Source: Sulfoacidibacillus thermotolerans (lineage in GTDB: Bacteria; Bacillota; Bacilli; Alicyclobacillales; SLC66). Taken from it: 64,000 nucleotides of DNA. How positions within the stretch are numbered: the stretch's first letter is position 1; each line of letters starts with the position of its first letter. The position numbers and the translations under genes were made by a program. Under the pieces are notes generated by a model that was given only the letters and a program-made list of their open reading frames with translations, was not told the origin of the DNA and did not search any database. The stretch lies in the NCBI RefSeq assembly GCF_003144315.1, contig NZ_MPDK01000004.1, positions 62,001 to 126,000 on the forward strand, written 5' to 3'. Below, piece by piece: positions 28,310 to 37,661 of the stretch.

Positions 28310-29998
28310 ATGGAAGGATCTCGCAGTTTAAGGGTAGTGATTGTCGGCGGTGTTGCGCTTGGTGCTGGCGCCGCAGCAAAAGTGCGAAGAATGGATGAAT
28401 CAGCAAATATTGTGCTTATTGAAAAAGGACCACATGTTTCTTTTGCGAATTGTGGGTTACCCTATTATCTTGGTGGCGTCATTGCAGATCGCAACGACCT
28501 CTTACTGCATACACCCGCATCACTCCGGGCGCGTTTTAATATTGACGTGCGCACACGCCAGGAGGTGATCGGGATTGATCGTACGAGAAAGGTTGTGCAG
28601 GTACGGGACTTGCCAACAGGGAACATGTATGAAGAACCTTATGATAAATTAGTGCTCGCGCTCGGAGCAAAACCATTGCTTCCGCCAATCCCTGGGTTAC
28701 AATTGCCAGGTGTCTTTACGGTGCGAAATGTTCCAGATGTAGATGCAATCAAGCAATGGATTGATCTCTACGATGCGAAGCGGGTAGCTGTGATCGGTGC
28801 TGGCTTTATCGGGATTGAAATTGTAGAAAATCTGCGTGATCTCGGTTTATCTGTGACTTTGATTGAAAAATCGACGCAAATATTGCCGCCTTTTGATGAG
28901 GAAATGACGACACGTGTCTATGACGAACTCGAACGGATGGGTGTTGCAACTATTTTGGGTGATGGGGTAGCTGCGTTTCACGGAGAAGATCGCGCGCAAA
29001 CGGTCGTACTCGAAAGCGGCAAAGAGGTGGCAGCCGATCTTTTTATTCTTGGATTGGGCGTTCGGCCGGATGTGCAAATTGCAAAAGAGGCTGGATTAGA
29101 ACTTGGGGTCGCAGGTGCGGTAAAAGTCAATGATTATCTGCAGACGAGTGACCCAGATATTTATTCTGGTGGCGACATGGCAGAAGTGAAATATCTGGTT
29201 GATGGGAAGATGCGTTGGATTGCTTTGGCCGGTTCAGCGAATAAGCAAGCGCGCATCATTGGGATGAATGTATGTGGGAGTCGTGTGAAATTTAGAGGTT
29301 CACTTGGCACGTCGATCGTCAAATTTGGTTCTGTTACAATCGGAATGACTGGAATGAGCGAAAAGGCGACAAAAGCAACGGGGATTCCGTATTTTGTTTC
29401 CTATGTTACGGCTGGGCACCATGCCTCCTATTATCCAGGCGCGCATAATCTGACGATTAAACTAGTGGTTGAAGAGAGTACGGGCCGAATTATAGGAGGC
29501 CAAGTTGTAGGTCGTGAAGGGGTAGATAAGCGAGTAGATGTTATCGCCACAGCCATTTTTGGCCGCATGACCGTCGAGGATCTAGCCGATCTCGATCTTG
29601 CGTACGCTCCGCCATTTTCGGCAGCTAAAGATCCTGTGATCATGGCTGGAATGGCAGCAGAGCACCTGTATGATGGGACGGTAGAGGCTTTAAATGAGCT
29701 GCCTAAAGATCTAGCGAAGTGGCAAATTGTTGATGTTCGCAGGCCTGATGAGGTAGCTGCCGGTATGATTGCAGGGGCGATCAATATTCCACTCGATGAA
29801 TTGCGTCAACGTCTGAGTGAACTTGATTCAAAAAAGCCTATTCTTCTTTATTGTCAAGGTGGGCAACGCAGTTATTTCGCGTATCAAATGTTAAAAGGAC
29901 AAGGGTTTTCCCGTGTGTATAATTTGAGTGGAGGGTATATCGTCCAAAAATTGCGCGAGCAGCAAAATGGTAATCCCTCATTAGTGACTGCTGGCTAA
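28310..29998 (+). CDS. CoA-disulfide / CoA-persulfide reductase with C-terminal rhodanese domain
   Basis: A 562-residue fusion. Residues 1-450 are a FAD/NAD(P)H pyridine-nucleotide disulfide oxidoreductase with the single active-site Cys motif SFANCGLPYYLGG and a second Rossmann motif (VAVIGAGFIGIEIVENL). Residues about 470-555 are a rhodanese with catalytic Cys in LLYCQGGQRSYFA. Such fusions reduce CoA disulfide, CoA persulfide or polysulfide and link sulfane sulfur to NAD(P)H. RBS CAGGAGG. Followed after 12 bp by a LmbE-type deacetylase. Confidence 0.93.
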   Translation: MEGSRSLRVVIVGGVALGAGAAAKVRRMDESANIVLIEKGPHVSFANCGLPYYLGGVIADRNDLLLHTPASLRARFNIDVRTRQEVIGIDRTRKVVQVRDLPTGNMYEEPYDKLVLALGAKPLLPPIPGLQLPGVFTVRNVPDVDAIKQWIDLYDAKRVAVIGAGFIGIEIVENLRDLGLSVTLIEKSTQILPPFDEEMTTRVYDELERMGVATILGDGVAAFHGEDRAQTVVLESGKEVAADLFILGLGVRPDVQIAKEAGLELGVAGAVKVNDYLQTSDPDIYSGGDMAEVKYLVDGKMRWIALAGSANKQARIIGMNVCGSRVKFRGSLGTSIVKFGSVTIGMTGMSEKATKATGIPYFVSYVTAGHHASYYPGAHNLTIKLVVEESTGRIIGGQVVGREGVDKRVDVIATAIFGRMTVEDLADLDLAYAPPFSAAKDPVIMAGMAAEHLYDGTVEALNELPKDLAKWQIVDVRRPDEVAAGMIAGAINIPLDELRQRLSELDSKKPILLYCQGGQRSYFAYQMLKGQGFSRVYNLSGGYIVQKLREQQNGNPSLVTAG

Positions 29999-30010
29999 GG
30001 AGCGTGACAC

Positions 30011-30703
30011 ATGTTTCAGGGCAAGCGAGTGATGGTTTGTACAGCACATCCTGATGATGAGATTTTTTGTTCCGGCACGATTGCGAAAATGGTGAATAAC
30101 GGGAACGAAGTCTTGCTTGTTGTCGGTACTGAAGGAGAAAAAGGGAGTCATGACCCGACTGCTACACCAGAAGGAATTGCAGCCTTGCGGCGGACAGAGT
30201 TAGAGACAGCAGCCGCAAGGCTAGGTGTTTCTTCCGTGATTCGCTTGCACTATCACGACGGAGAATTACAGTATGCAGCAGATTTAAAGGAAGTTTTATT
30301 TCGCATCGTGCGTACACATCGACCTGATGTTGTCCTGACGTTTGATCCATGGAAGCGCTATGAATTGCATTCGGATCATCGTACGATCGGGTTTGCGATG
30401 ATTGAGGCAGCACATTTAGGAGCAAATTGCTGGTATTATCATGAACAGATGAAAGATCCAGGTGTGGCGTGTCACAAAAGTAGGGAATTGTATTTGTTTA
30501 ACTGTGATGAGCCAAATTACTACGTGGATATTTCAGACGTATGGGAACAGAAATTACACGCGGCTTCCGCTCACTGCAGTCAATTTGGCGATAAAAAACT
30601 GACGGAAAACGATGTGCGAAGATTGACGAACCGCTTAAACCCAAACGATCAAATTACGATTGAACCCATGCATAAAATGTGGCAATCTGATTTGTACCTT
30701 TAA
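30011..30703 (+). CDS. PIG-L/LmbE family deacetylase (BshB-like)
   Basis: A 230-residue zinc deacetylase with the metal and catalytic motif AHPDDE at residues 12-17 and the later HSDH motif. In Firmicutes the family includes BshB, which deacetylates GlcNAc-malate in bacillithiol synthesis, and bacillithiol-conjugate amidases. Co-transcription with a CoA-disulfide/persulfide reductase (12-bp gap) fits low-molecular-weight thiol metabolism. Sequence alone does not separate the synthetic enzyme from the amidase. Confidence 0.82.
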   Translation: MFQGKRVMVCTAHPDDEIFCSGTIAKMVNNGNEVLLVVGTEGEKGSHDPTATPEGIAALRRTELETAAARLGVSSVIRLHYHDGELQYAADLKEVLFRIVRTHRPDVVLTFDPWKRYELHSDHRTIGFAMIEAAHLGANCWYYHEQMKDPGVACHKSRELYLFNCDEPNYYVDISDVWEQKLHAASAHCSQFGDKKLTENDVRRLTNRLNPNDQITIEPMHKMWQSDLYL

Positions 30704-30812
30704 TGCACGTGCGCCATTTATCCGCACTACTTAGGTGAGGGGTAAACGGGAAAGTAATCGACGCAAACGTTATGTAAAGGCAGCGTACAAATCCAACTGT
30801 GAGAAATTGTTC

Positions 30813-30866
30813 ATGAACCCTCTTTGTTTAGTCTTAATGGACTAGATAAGAGGGTTCATTTTAATC
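30813..30866 (+). terminator. 12-bp inverted repeat / probable terminator before cydA, containing recurrent palindrome
   Basis: ATGAACCCTCTT and AAGAGGGTTCAT form a perfect 12-bp stem followed by TTTTAAT. The loop region holds TAGTCT-TAAT-GGACTA at 30829-30844, a copy of the recurrent palindrome, which extends the fold. It may end the reductase-deacetylase transcript and at the same time act as an operator for cydA. The rest of the 235-bp gap holds no gene. Confidence 0.7.
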
Positions 30867-30938
30867 TCCAACAAAGTTTCCAAAAGCAGTGTAATGAAGA
30901 TGACCCTTAGGGGAATCTTTAAATAGGAGGTATACGGT

Positions 30939-32327
30939 ATGGAGCAGTTGATCTTTGCTCGTCTGCAATTTGGCGAAACTACCGTATTTCATTTCCTGTT
31001 CGTTCCACTCACGATTGGTTTGGCTTTTTTATTGGCCGTTATGGAGACCATCTACGTGCGAACGGGGGATGAGACATATCGCAAGATGCTTAAGTTTTGG
31101 GGAAAGCTTTTTCTTATCAACTTTGCAATTGGTGTAGTCACAGGAATTATGCAAGAATTCCAGTTTGGCATGAACTGGTCAAATTATTCTCGTTTTGTCG
31201 GGGATGTGTTTGGCGCACCGCTTGCGATTGAAGCATTGCTTGCCTTTTTTATGGAATCTACTTTCCTTGGTGTCTGGATGTTTGGGTGGGATCGCGTGTC
31301 AAAGCGCGTACATCTTATGTCCATCTGGCTGGTGTCGATTGGGACTGCAATCTCGGCATTTTGGATTTTGACAGCGAACTCATTCATGCAAGAACCCGTT
31401 GGCTATACGATTCGCAATGGCCATGCAGAGATGTCGAACTTCTTGGCGTTGTTAGGTAATACACAGTTGTGGCTGGAATTTCCGCACACGTTGATGGGGG
31501 CATTTGTAACTGGTTCATTTTTTGTCCTTGGAGTAAGCGCTTATCATTTACTAAAGAAAAATTACGTGGACTTGTTTAAGAAATCATTTCAAGTGGGTAT
31601 CATAGTCGCAACAATTAGTAGTGTGCTCGTTGTGGCCATTGGTCATGCGCAAGCACAGCACTTAGTGACGGCGCAACCAATGAAAATGGCAGCTTCTGAA
31701 GCTCTGTGGAATACGAGTCCAGAACATGCACCATGGACTATTGTGGCAGGTATTAACACAGCAGAACACAAAGACACATTTAAAATCCAAGTTCCTTATG
31801 TTTTAAGCATCTTAGCGTACGACAGCTTGTCTGGTAAAGTTGAAGGGATGAATCAGATCCAGGCGCAATATGTGCAAAAATATGGCCCGGGCAACTATAT
31901 CCCCCCAGTACCTGTTACGTTTTGGAGTTTCCGAATCATGGTACTTGCTGGGACAATCATGATGTTGCTCGCTTTATTTGGGGCTTATTTAATGTTGCGT
32001 AAAAAAGAGTTGCTTCATCATCCCAAATTTTTGAAGTGGCTGGTTTGGGCTATTCCACTTCCCTTCATTGCGAATACGACTGGGTGGTTAATGACAGAAA
32101 TTGGGCGTCAACCATGGATCGTTTTTGGTTTGCAAAAGACGGCCCAAGCAGTTTCTCCTACTGTGTCGGCAGGGGAAGTGTTGACGACGATGATCGGATT
32201 CGCACTTATTTATGGAGTTTTTGGGGTTGTCGAGGTGTATTTGCTAGTTAAAAACGTGCGTCTTGGTCCTGATGAGCATGTGCATAGTGACGAGTCAGTC
32301 AACGAGTCGGTTCCATCGCTGTTTTAA
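30939..32327 (+). CDS. cydA: cytochrome bd quinol oxidase subunit I
   Basis: A 462-residue membrane protein with the N-terminal heme-ligand region (LQFGETTVFHFLFVPLTIG), the short Q-loop form, and the conserved GRQPW motif (EIGRQPWIVFGLQ). It carries hemes b558, b595 and d and reduces O2 with quinol. The bd oxidases are known to be much less sensitive to sulfide than heme-copper oxidases, which fits the neighbouring sulfide genes. RBS AGGAGG. First gene of cydABDC. Confidence 0.96.
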   Translation: MEQLIFARLQFGETTVFHFLFVPLTIGLAFLLAVMETIYVRTGDETYRKMLKFWGKLFLINFAIGVVTGIMQEFQFGMNWSNYSRFVGDVFGAPLAIEALLAFFMESTFLGVWMFGWDRVSKRVHLMSIWLVSIGTAISAFWILTANSFMQEPVGYTIRNGHAEMSNFLALLGNTQLWLEFPHTLMGAFVTGSFFVLGVSAYHLLKKNYVDLFKKSFQVGIIVATISSVLVVAIGHAQAQHLVTAQPMKMAASEALWNTSPEHAPWTIVAGINTAEHKDTFKIQVPYVLSILAYDSLSGKVEGMNQIQAQYVQKYGPGNYIPPVPVTFWSFRIMVLAGTIMMLLALFGAYLMLRKKELLHHPKFLKWLVWAIPLPFIANTTGWLMTEIGRQPWIVFGLQKTAQAVSPTVSAGEVLTTMIGFALIYGVFGVVEVYLLVKNVRLGPDEHVHSDESVNESVPSLF

Positions 32328-32351
32328 TGTAGATGTGAAGGAGGGACAGAT

Positions 32352-33365
32352 ATGAATCTCGATGTTTTATGGTTTGTCATCATCGCTATTTTGTTCGTCG
32401 GGTACTTCTTTCTTGAAGGATTTGACTTTGGCGTCGGAATGTTGATTCCTTTTATCGGGAAAACAGACACAGATCGCCGGGTGATGATTAATAGTATTGG
32501 ACCATTTTGGGATGGCAATGAAGTTTGGCTGATCACTGCTGGGGGCGCTTTGTTCGCAGCGTTTCCCAACTGGTATGCGACGCTTTTTAGCGGCTTTTAT
32601 CTTGCTCTGTTTCTGATGTTGTTAGCGTTGATCGCGCGTGGTGTTGCATTTGAATATCGCAGCAAAGAGCAAAATCCTACTTGGCGTGCAATCTGGGATT
32701 GGCTGATCGTACTTGGCAGTGCTGGACCTGCATTTTTATGGGGGGTAGCGCTGGCAGACATGATGAAAGGCGTTCCTATTGATGCAAACATGAATTATGT
32801 CGGTTCGTTTTTTGATCTGTTAACCCCCTATTCATTACTTGTCGGTGCAGCGATGGTCCTTATGTTTACACTGCATGGCGCGCTCTTCTTATCGTTAAAA
32901 ACAGAAGGGGTCGTGCAAGAACGTGCAGCAAAAGCTGCATTGCGTGTTGGTGGGCCTGCCACAACATTGCTTGTGCTTGTCGTAATTCTGAGCTATTTTA
33001 CAACGGATATGTTTCGCAAGATGGGAATTGATCCAGGCCCAGTGCCTCTATTAGCTGGCCTAGCGTTGCTCTCTGTGCGGTATTTTATTGGTGCAAAGCG
33101 CTTTGGCTGGGCGTTTGCCATGACCGGTGTGACGATTGCCTTATCTACAGTCACTGTGTTTTTAGGTCTCTTCCCACGCGTGATGGTCAGTAGTTTAAAT
33201 CCAAACTGGAGTTTAACAATATACAACGCGGCTTCAAATCATTACAGTCTCGTCGTGATGTCAATCGTCGCGGTGACGCTCGTTCCGTTTGTGCTTGCTT
33301 ATCAAATCTGGACGTACTGGACGTTTAAGAAACGCGTAACTCCAGCCGACCATTTGGACTACTAA
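32352..33365 (+). CDS. cydB: cytochrome bd quinol oxidase subunit II
   Basis: A 337-residue, roughly eight-helix protein with the CydB N-terminus (WFVIIAILFVGYFFLEGFDFGVG) and the GNEVWLITAGGALFAAFP segment. Stabilises heme d/b595 in CydA. RBS GAAGGAGG; 1 bp before cydD. Confidence 0.96.
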   Translation: MNLDVLWFVIIAILFVGYFFLEGFDFGVGMLIPFIGKTDTDRRVMINSIGPFWDGNEVWLITAGGALFAAFPNWYATLFSGFYLALFLMLLALIARGVAFEYRSKEQNPTWRAIWDWLIVLGSAGPAFLWGVALADMMKGVPIDANMNYVGSFFDLLTPYSLLVGAAMVLMFTLHGALFLSLKTEGVVQERAAKAALRVGGPATTLLVLVVILSYFTTDMFRKMGIDPGPVPLLAGLALLSVRYFIGAKRFGWAFAMTGVTIALSTVTVFLGLFPRVMVSSLNPNWSLTIYNAASNHYSLVVMSIVAVTLVPFVLAYQIWTYWTFKKRVTPADHLDY

Positions 33366-33366
33366 G

Positions 33367-35109
33367 ATGATGGACCGTAAACTTTTTTCTCACATTCGAA
33401 GCGCGCGTGTGTTGCTTATTCTCACAGTGGGGTTAGGACTTACCGGTGGATTTTTGGCAGTGGCACAAGCGCAATTTCTAGCGAGGATCGTGACGCAAGT
33501 ATTTTTGCGTCACGCTTCGCTGGTTCTTGTCTATCCAGCGCTACTGACACTGCTTGGGATCATTGGATTACGTGCACTTGCTGCATTTGGCAGTGAAGCG
33601 GCCGCTGGACAAGTTGCGGCGAAAGTGAAGATGGATGTACGAGAACGTTTGTTGAGTCACTTAGCTAAACTGGGTCCAACCTATGCAAAAGGGGAACAAA
33701 GCGGGGAGATTGCACTTACGATTGTAGATGGTGTGGAGGCACTCGAACCCTACCTCGCGCGTTACTTGCCTCAAGTAGCACTTTCTGCATTTGTTCCTCT
33801 AACAATTCTTGCTTTCGTCTTTTGGAATGATCCTCTTTCTGGGGTAATTCTAGCTGTCACAGCACCACTGATTCCATTTTTTATGATTTTAATTGGAAAA
33901 GGTGCTCAAGTGATCAGCGATCGTCAATGGAAAGCATTAAGTTTATTGTCTGCCCATTTTGTCGACGTGGTGCAAGGACTTACGACTTTAAAGATTTTTA
34001 ATCGCAGTCGCGATCAAATTGAAGTCATTGCGCGCATTAGTGATGACTACCGCAAAGCGACGATGGCTTCTTTGCGTATTGCTTTTTTGTCGGCGCTTGT
34101 TCTTGAACTGCTTACGACACTTAGCACGGCGATTGTCGCGGTGACAATTGGATTACGCTTGATCGCAGGGGATCTCCCCTTTTCAAACGCATTTTTTGTC
34201 TTGTTATTAGCTCCAGAGTTTTATCTGCCGATTCGCTTGCTCGGAACACAGTATCATGTGGGACGTGATGGTGTGACTGCTGCAAAGCGAATTGTAGAGA
34301 TTTTAGAGACAGAGCCTGCAGTGAAGGGGAGTTCTACGGCTACATTGCGTAAACCCATTACACTTGGTCGCATTGCTTTTGAGCATGTAGGCTACACATA
34401 TGCGAATGCTCCTCAGCCTACGCTGCGCGATATCAGCTTTCAGGCAGAACCCATGCAGATGCTGGCGATCGTAGGTGCTAGTGGTGCGGGCAAATCGACG
34501 ATTGCTGACTTGCTTCTTGGATTTATACAGCCTACTGTGGGACGCATTTCAATTGATGATGTGGATTTGCGCGATGTGCCACTTGGTTGGTGGCGTGAAC
34601 AGGTTGCTTGGCTTCCGCAGCAGCCGCATCTGTTTTATGGCACGATCGCCGATAATTTGCGCATGGCAAATCCCGCGTGTAGTGATCTTGAAATGATTGC
34701 TGCAGCGAAAAAAGCCGGTGCAGATGAATTTATTCGCACTTTTGCTGACGGGTACCAAACGTTTGTTGGTGAGCGCGGTGCGCGTCTAAGTGGTGGGCAG
34801 TTGCAACGCATTGCGCTGGCCAGAGCATTTCTAAAAGAGAGTGAAATTTTACTGCTCGATGAGCCTACTTCAGCTTTAGATGCAGAAACGGAATGGGTAA
34901 TTCAAGGTGCGTTACGCCAATTGCGCCAAAATCGAACGGTGATTGTTATTGCACATCGGATTCATACGATTGAACGTGCGGATCACATTTTAGTGATGCA
35001 TGAAGGGACAATTCAACAAGCTGGGAAACATCGCGAGTTGTTACGCGAACCTGGGTTATATCGCGAACTGGTGCTGGCTTATTCGAAAACAGCGGGGGAG
35101 GGAGCCTAA
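33367..35109 (+). CDS. cydD: CydD, heterodimeric ABC exporter subunit needed for bd oxidase assembly
   Basis: A 580-residue half-transporter: six-helix domain, then ATPase with Walker A GASGAGKST, signature LSGGQLQRIALARA and Walker B ILLLDEPTSALD. CydDC is required for assembly of cytochrome bd and has been linked to thiol and heme transport. The stop shares a base with the ATG of cydC. Confidence 0.93.
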   Translation: MMDRKLFSHIRSARVLLILTVGLGLTGGFLAVAQAQFLARIVTQVFLRHASLVLVYPALLTLLGIIGLRALAAFGSEAAAGQVAAKVKMDVRERLLSHLAKLGPTYAKGEQSGEIALTIVDGVEALEPYLARYLPQVALSAFVPLTILAFVFWNDPLSGVILAVTAPLIPFFMILIGKGAQVISDRQWKALSLLSAHFVDVVQGLTTLKIFNRSRDQIEVIARISDDYRKATMASLRIAFLSALVLELLTTLSTAIVAVTIGLRLIAGDLPFSNAFFVLLLAPEFYLPIRLLGTQYHVGRDGVTAAKRIVEILETEPAVKGSSTATLRKPITLGRIAFEHVGYTYANAPQPTLRDISFQAEPMQMLAIVGASGAGKSTIADLLLGFIQPTVGRISIDDVDLRDVPLGWWREQVAWLPQQPHLFYGTIADNLRMANPACSDLEMIAAAKKAGADEFIRTFADGYQTFVGERGARLSGGQLQRIALARAFLKESEILLLDEPTSALDAETEWVIQGALRQLRQNRTVIVIAHRIHTIERADHILVMHEGTIQQAGKHRELLREPGLYRELVLAYSKTAGEGA

Positions 35110-36875
35110 TGCGTACACTGCTTAGATTTCTGCGCCCCTATGGGTGGTTAGTCGCATTATCGATCGTTTCGGGTTTTTTTGCGGTAGGTGCGAATATTGG
35201 GTTGATGGCGACATCGGGGTACCTCATTGCGCGAGCCGCGTTGCGGCCGGAAACTGTGCTGTTACTCTGGGTTCCGATCGTAGGCGTGCGTTTTTTTGGC
35301 ATATCGCGCGCCGTATTTCGCTATATTGAGCGATTGGCGTCACATGACTTGACATTTCGCATGCTTGCGCGGATACGTGTTTATGCCTATGAGCGGTTGG
35401 AACCGTTAGCGCCAGCAAACTTGCTTGCGAGACGGACGGGGGATGTGGTGTCAGCGCTCGTCGCAGATGTTGATTTTTTACAGAACTTCTTTTTGCGCAT
35501 TGTCTCTCCTGTGATTGTATTTATCCTCGCGCTCGGGTTGTCTTACCTAATCGATGCACAATTCTCCGTTTTGCTTGGCGTCTCGCTTGTGATTAGCCTT
35601 CTTGTCGCTGGTGCAGTTGTACCTGGACTCACTTTTTGGCTTGGGAAAAAAAGTGGTGAAGAATTAGTTACTTTGCGCAGTGAGTATTATGCAATCGTTC
35701 TCGATTTGATGAAAGGAATGGCTGAGTTATTGGCGTTTGGGCAATATGAGGCGCTGGTTGCGCGGTTGACGGCATTACAGCGAAAAATTTCGCGTCGGCA
35801 GCGTTTCATGAGCAGGTTAAACGGCGTTTCGACGGGGGTACTCGTGCTGATCAATCACGGGGCGATGTGGATCAGTTTGGTCATTGCGATTCCCCTCGTC
35901 GCCACATCAAAAATTCCAGGATATGACTTAGCGGTTATTGCGCTAACAGCACTAGCTAGTTTTGAAGCTGCGTCAAGTCTGCCTCAAGCCTATCAGTATC
36001 TAGGGCAGACGCTACAAGCTTTTAAGCGCGTAAAAGAGTTAGTTGGTCCTGACTCTCTGATCGCTGAAAGTGGAGAGCCCATTGGGAATGACCAGGCACA
36101 TGATCTAGTGATTCGTGATCTGTATTTTCGTTATCGGCAGGATGAACCAGATATCTTAAAAGGGCTTGACCTTACTTTGCCATTTGGTAAGCATGTGGCC
36201 ATTGTCGGGGAAAGTGGGGTAGGGAAAAGTACGATTTTACAATTGTTGTTGCGGTTTTGGGAATATGATCGTGGATCGATTGTGTTTGACGGAAAAGAGT
36301 TGCGAGAGTTAGATGCTAGTTCGTTGCGCGCGTGTTTTGCAGTTGTAGAGCAAGCGCCACATATTTTCCAAGCGACGCTTGCTGACAATTTACGTGTGGC
36401 CAGTCGTAAGATAAGCCAAGAACGGTGGCAGCAAGCGATGAAGATTTCGAAGTTTGATACTGTGCTTGCGCAAATGGTAGATGGAGAGCAAACGCTCGCT
36501 GGAGAATGGGGAACTCGTTTGTCTGGTGGTGAAGCGCAGCGCTTAGCAATTGCGCGAGCTTTGTTAGTAGATGCACCCATCTATCTCTTAGATGAGCCCA
36601 CACGTGGACTTGATTCGGTCACGGCTCGCCAGGTGTTGCAGGGGATCGAAGAGGTGACGCGGGGGCGCAGCTTATTGTTAATCACTCATCGCTTGACAGG
36701 ACTCGAAATGATGGACGAGATTTTTGTCATGCATGACGGTAAAGTGGTTGAACGTGGCACTCATCAGCAATTGCTGGAGATAGGTGGAAGGTATCGGAGC
36801 TTATATGACCGTCAGTATGTGGAGCAACAATTGGATTGCATTCAGCCAAGCGCAGGTGCAGCAGTTCATTCATAG
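35109..36875 (+). CDS. cydC: CydC, heterodimeric ABC exporter subunit needed for bd oxidase assembly
   Basis: A 588-residue half-transporter, Walker A GESGVGKST, signature LSGGEAQRLAIARA, Walker B IYLLDEPTRGLD. Partner of CydD; translation is coupled by the shared TAATG. Order cydA-B-D-C is that of Bacillus cydABCD (subunit naming varies). Confidence 0.93.
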   Translation: MRTLLRFLRPYGWLVALSIVSGFFAVGANIGLMATSGYLIARAALRPETVLLLWVPIVGVRFFGISRAVFRYIERLASHDLTFRMLARIRVYAYERLEPLAPANLLARRTGDVVSALVADVDFLQNFFLRIVSPVIVFILALGLSYLIDAQFSVLLGVSLVISLLVAGAVVPGLTFWLGKKSGEELVTLRSEYYAIVLDLMKGMAELLAFGQYEALVARLTALQRKISRRQRFMSRLNGVSTGVLVLINHGAMWISLVIAIPLVATSKIPGYDLAVIALTALASFEAASSLPQAYQYLGQTLQAFKRVKELVGPDSLIAESGEPIGNDQAHDLVIRDLYFRYRQDEPDILKGLDLTLPFGKHVAIVGESGVGKSTILQLLLRFWEYDRGSIVFDGKELRELDASSLRACFAVVEQAPHIFQATLADNLRVASRKISQERWQQAMKISKFDTVLAQMVDGEQTLAGEWGTRLSGGEAQRLAIARALLVDAPIYLLDEPTRGLDSVTARQVLQGIEEVTRGRSLLLITHRLTGLEMMDEIFVMHDGKVVERGTHQQLLEIGGRYRSLYDRQYVEQQLDCIQPSAGAAVHS

Positions 36876-36914
36876 TAAAGTAAGTTTTGCGCGTAAGGGA
36901 CAGGGGAAAGGGGA

Positions 36915-37553
36915 ATGAAGATGCGACGTTTGAGCACGCACTCTGTCGCACGTATGGTGCAGTGGCTGTCTGAACTCGATGAAAGAGTACTTCTTTATAT
37001 GCGCAATCGCGCCACGCTCTTCGCAGCACTGATCGGCGCTTCTTTGTTGCTGTGGTCAGTAGTCACTGAAAATGGCTTCCTAAGTGCGGAAGTCATCTTA
37101 GCGGGAGCTGTTGGCTATGCGCTCGGTTTTGTTCCGGCGATTGCAGGGGGTATTTTCATTAATGGCATCGAGATTGCACTGCACTATGGACATCCTCTAC
37201 ATGTTCCGACTTTGCTTGTACAGTTTTTTGGCTGTTCGAGTATTGCGTGGCTTGGACATGTGCACAAAATGGTTGCAAGGCGTGCGCGCGAGCAGCAAGA
37301 GCGCGATGTAACTGTACGCGCTCAAATTGTTCCGTGGACACTCGTGAATGAAGTACGCAATTCTTTGCTGGCTATGCGTTTGTTGCTATTTTCAAACAAG
37401 TTGGACCGCAATTCAGATCCAAACAATCTAAAACTAGTGCAAGCAGAACTCTTACGATTGGAATCGTTATTTAAAGAACTGCATGAAGAGCAGGTTCATC
37501 CAGGAGATTTAGACAAAGGGTCAGAACAAACGACGCAAAAAAAGAATGCCTAA
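36915..37553 (+). CDS. membrane protein with degenerate histidine-kinase dimerisation domain
   Basis: A 212-residue protein with three to four membrane helices (about 25-115) followed by a cytoplasmic segment that resembles a HisKA domain: LVNEVRNSLLAMRLLLF where active kinases have (A)HEIRNPL. The phospho-acceptor His is Asn, and there is no ATPase domain. It follows cydC by 39 bp, so it is probably part of the cyd transcript. It could bind a response regulator or another kinase without phosphorylating it. No close family is recognised. Confidence 0.7.
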   Translation: MKMRRLSTHSVARMVQWLSELDERVLLYMRNRATLFAALIGASLLLWSVVTENGFLSAEVILAGAVGYALGFVPAIAGGIFINGIEIALHYGHPLHVPTLLVQFFGCSSIAWLGHVHKMVARRAREQQERDVTVRAQIVPWTLVNEVRNSLLAMRLLLFSNKLDRNSDPNNLKLVQAELLRLESLFKELHEEQVHPGDLDKGSEQTTQKKNA

Positions 37554-37569
37554 AATAGTCTTTCTGAAT

Positions 37570-37585
37570 TAGTCCTTTTGGATCA
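37570..37585 (+). promoter_or_regulatory. recurrent palindrome, copy upstream of the persulfide dioxygenase gene
   Basis: TAGTCC-TTTT-GGATCA. The left half is identical to copy 1 and the right half matches at four of six positions. It is three bases upstream of the CsoR/CstR-like operator. Confidence 0.45.
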
Positions 37586-37588
37586 TGC

Positions 37589-37612
37589 GCATATACCCCA
37601 TAGGGTATATGC
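37589..37612 (+). promoter_or_regulatory. CsoR/CstR-like operator upstream of the persulfide dioxygenase gene
   Basis: Perfect 10-bp inverted repeat GCATATACCC / GGGTATATGC around CATA. The ATACCC(C)...GGGTAT core is the type bound by CsoR-family repressors, and the persulfide-sensing CstR controls just this kind of gene (persulfide dioxygenase, SQR) in Staphylococcus and Enterococcus. No CsoR-family gene is in the window. Confidence 0.7.
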
Positions 37613-37661
37613 TTTGATTGTCTTTAAAAGACAACACATCGTGGTAAAGGAGTGGGTTTGC

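Noticed and set aside
30800-30820. TGTGAGAAATTGTTCATGA before cydA as a Rex site
   Set aside because: Half-sites TGTGA and TTCA are present, but the spacing is two bases off the Rex consensus and the outer bases do not match.
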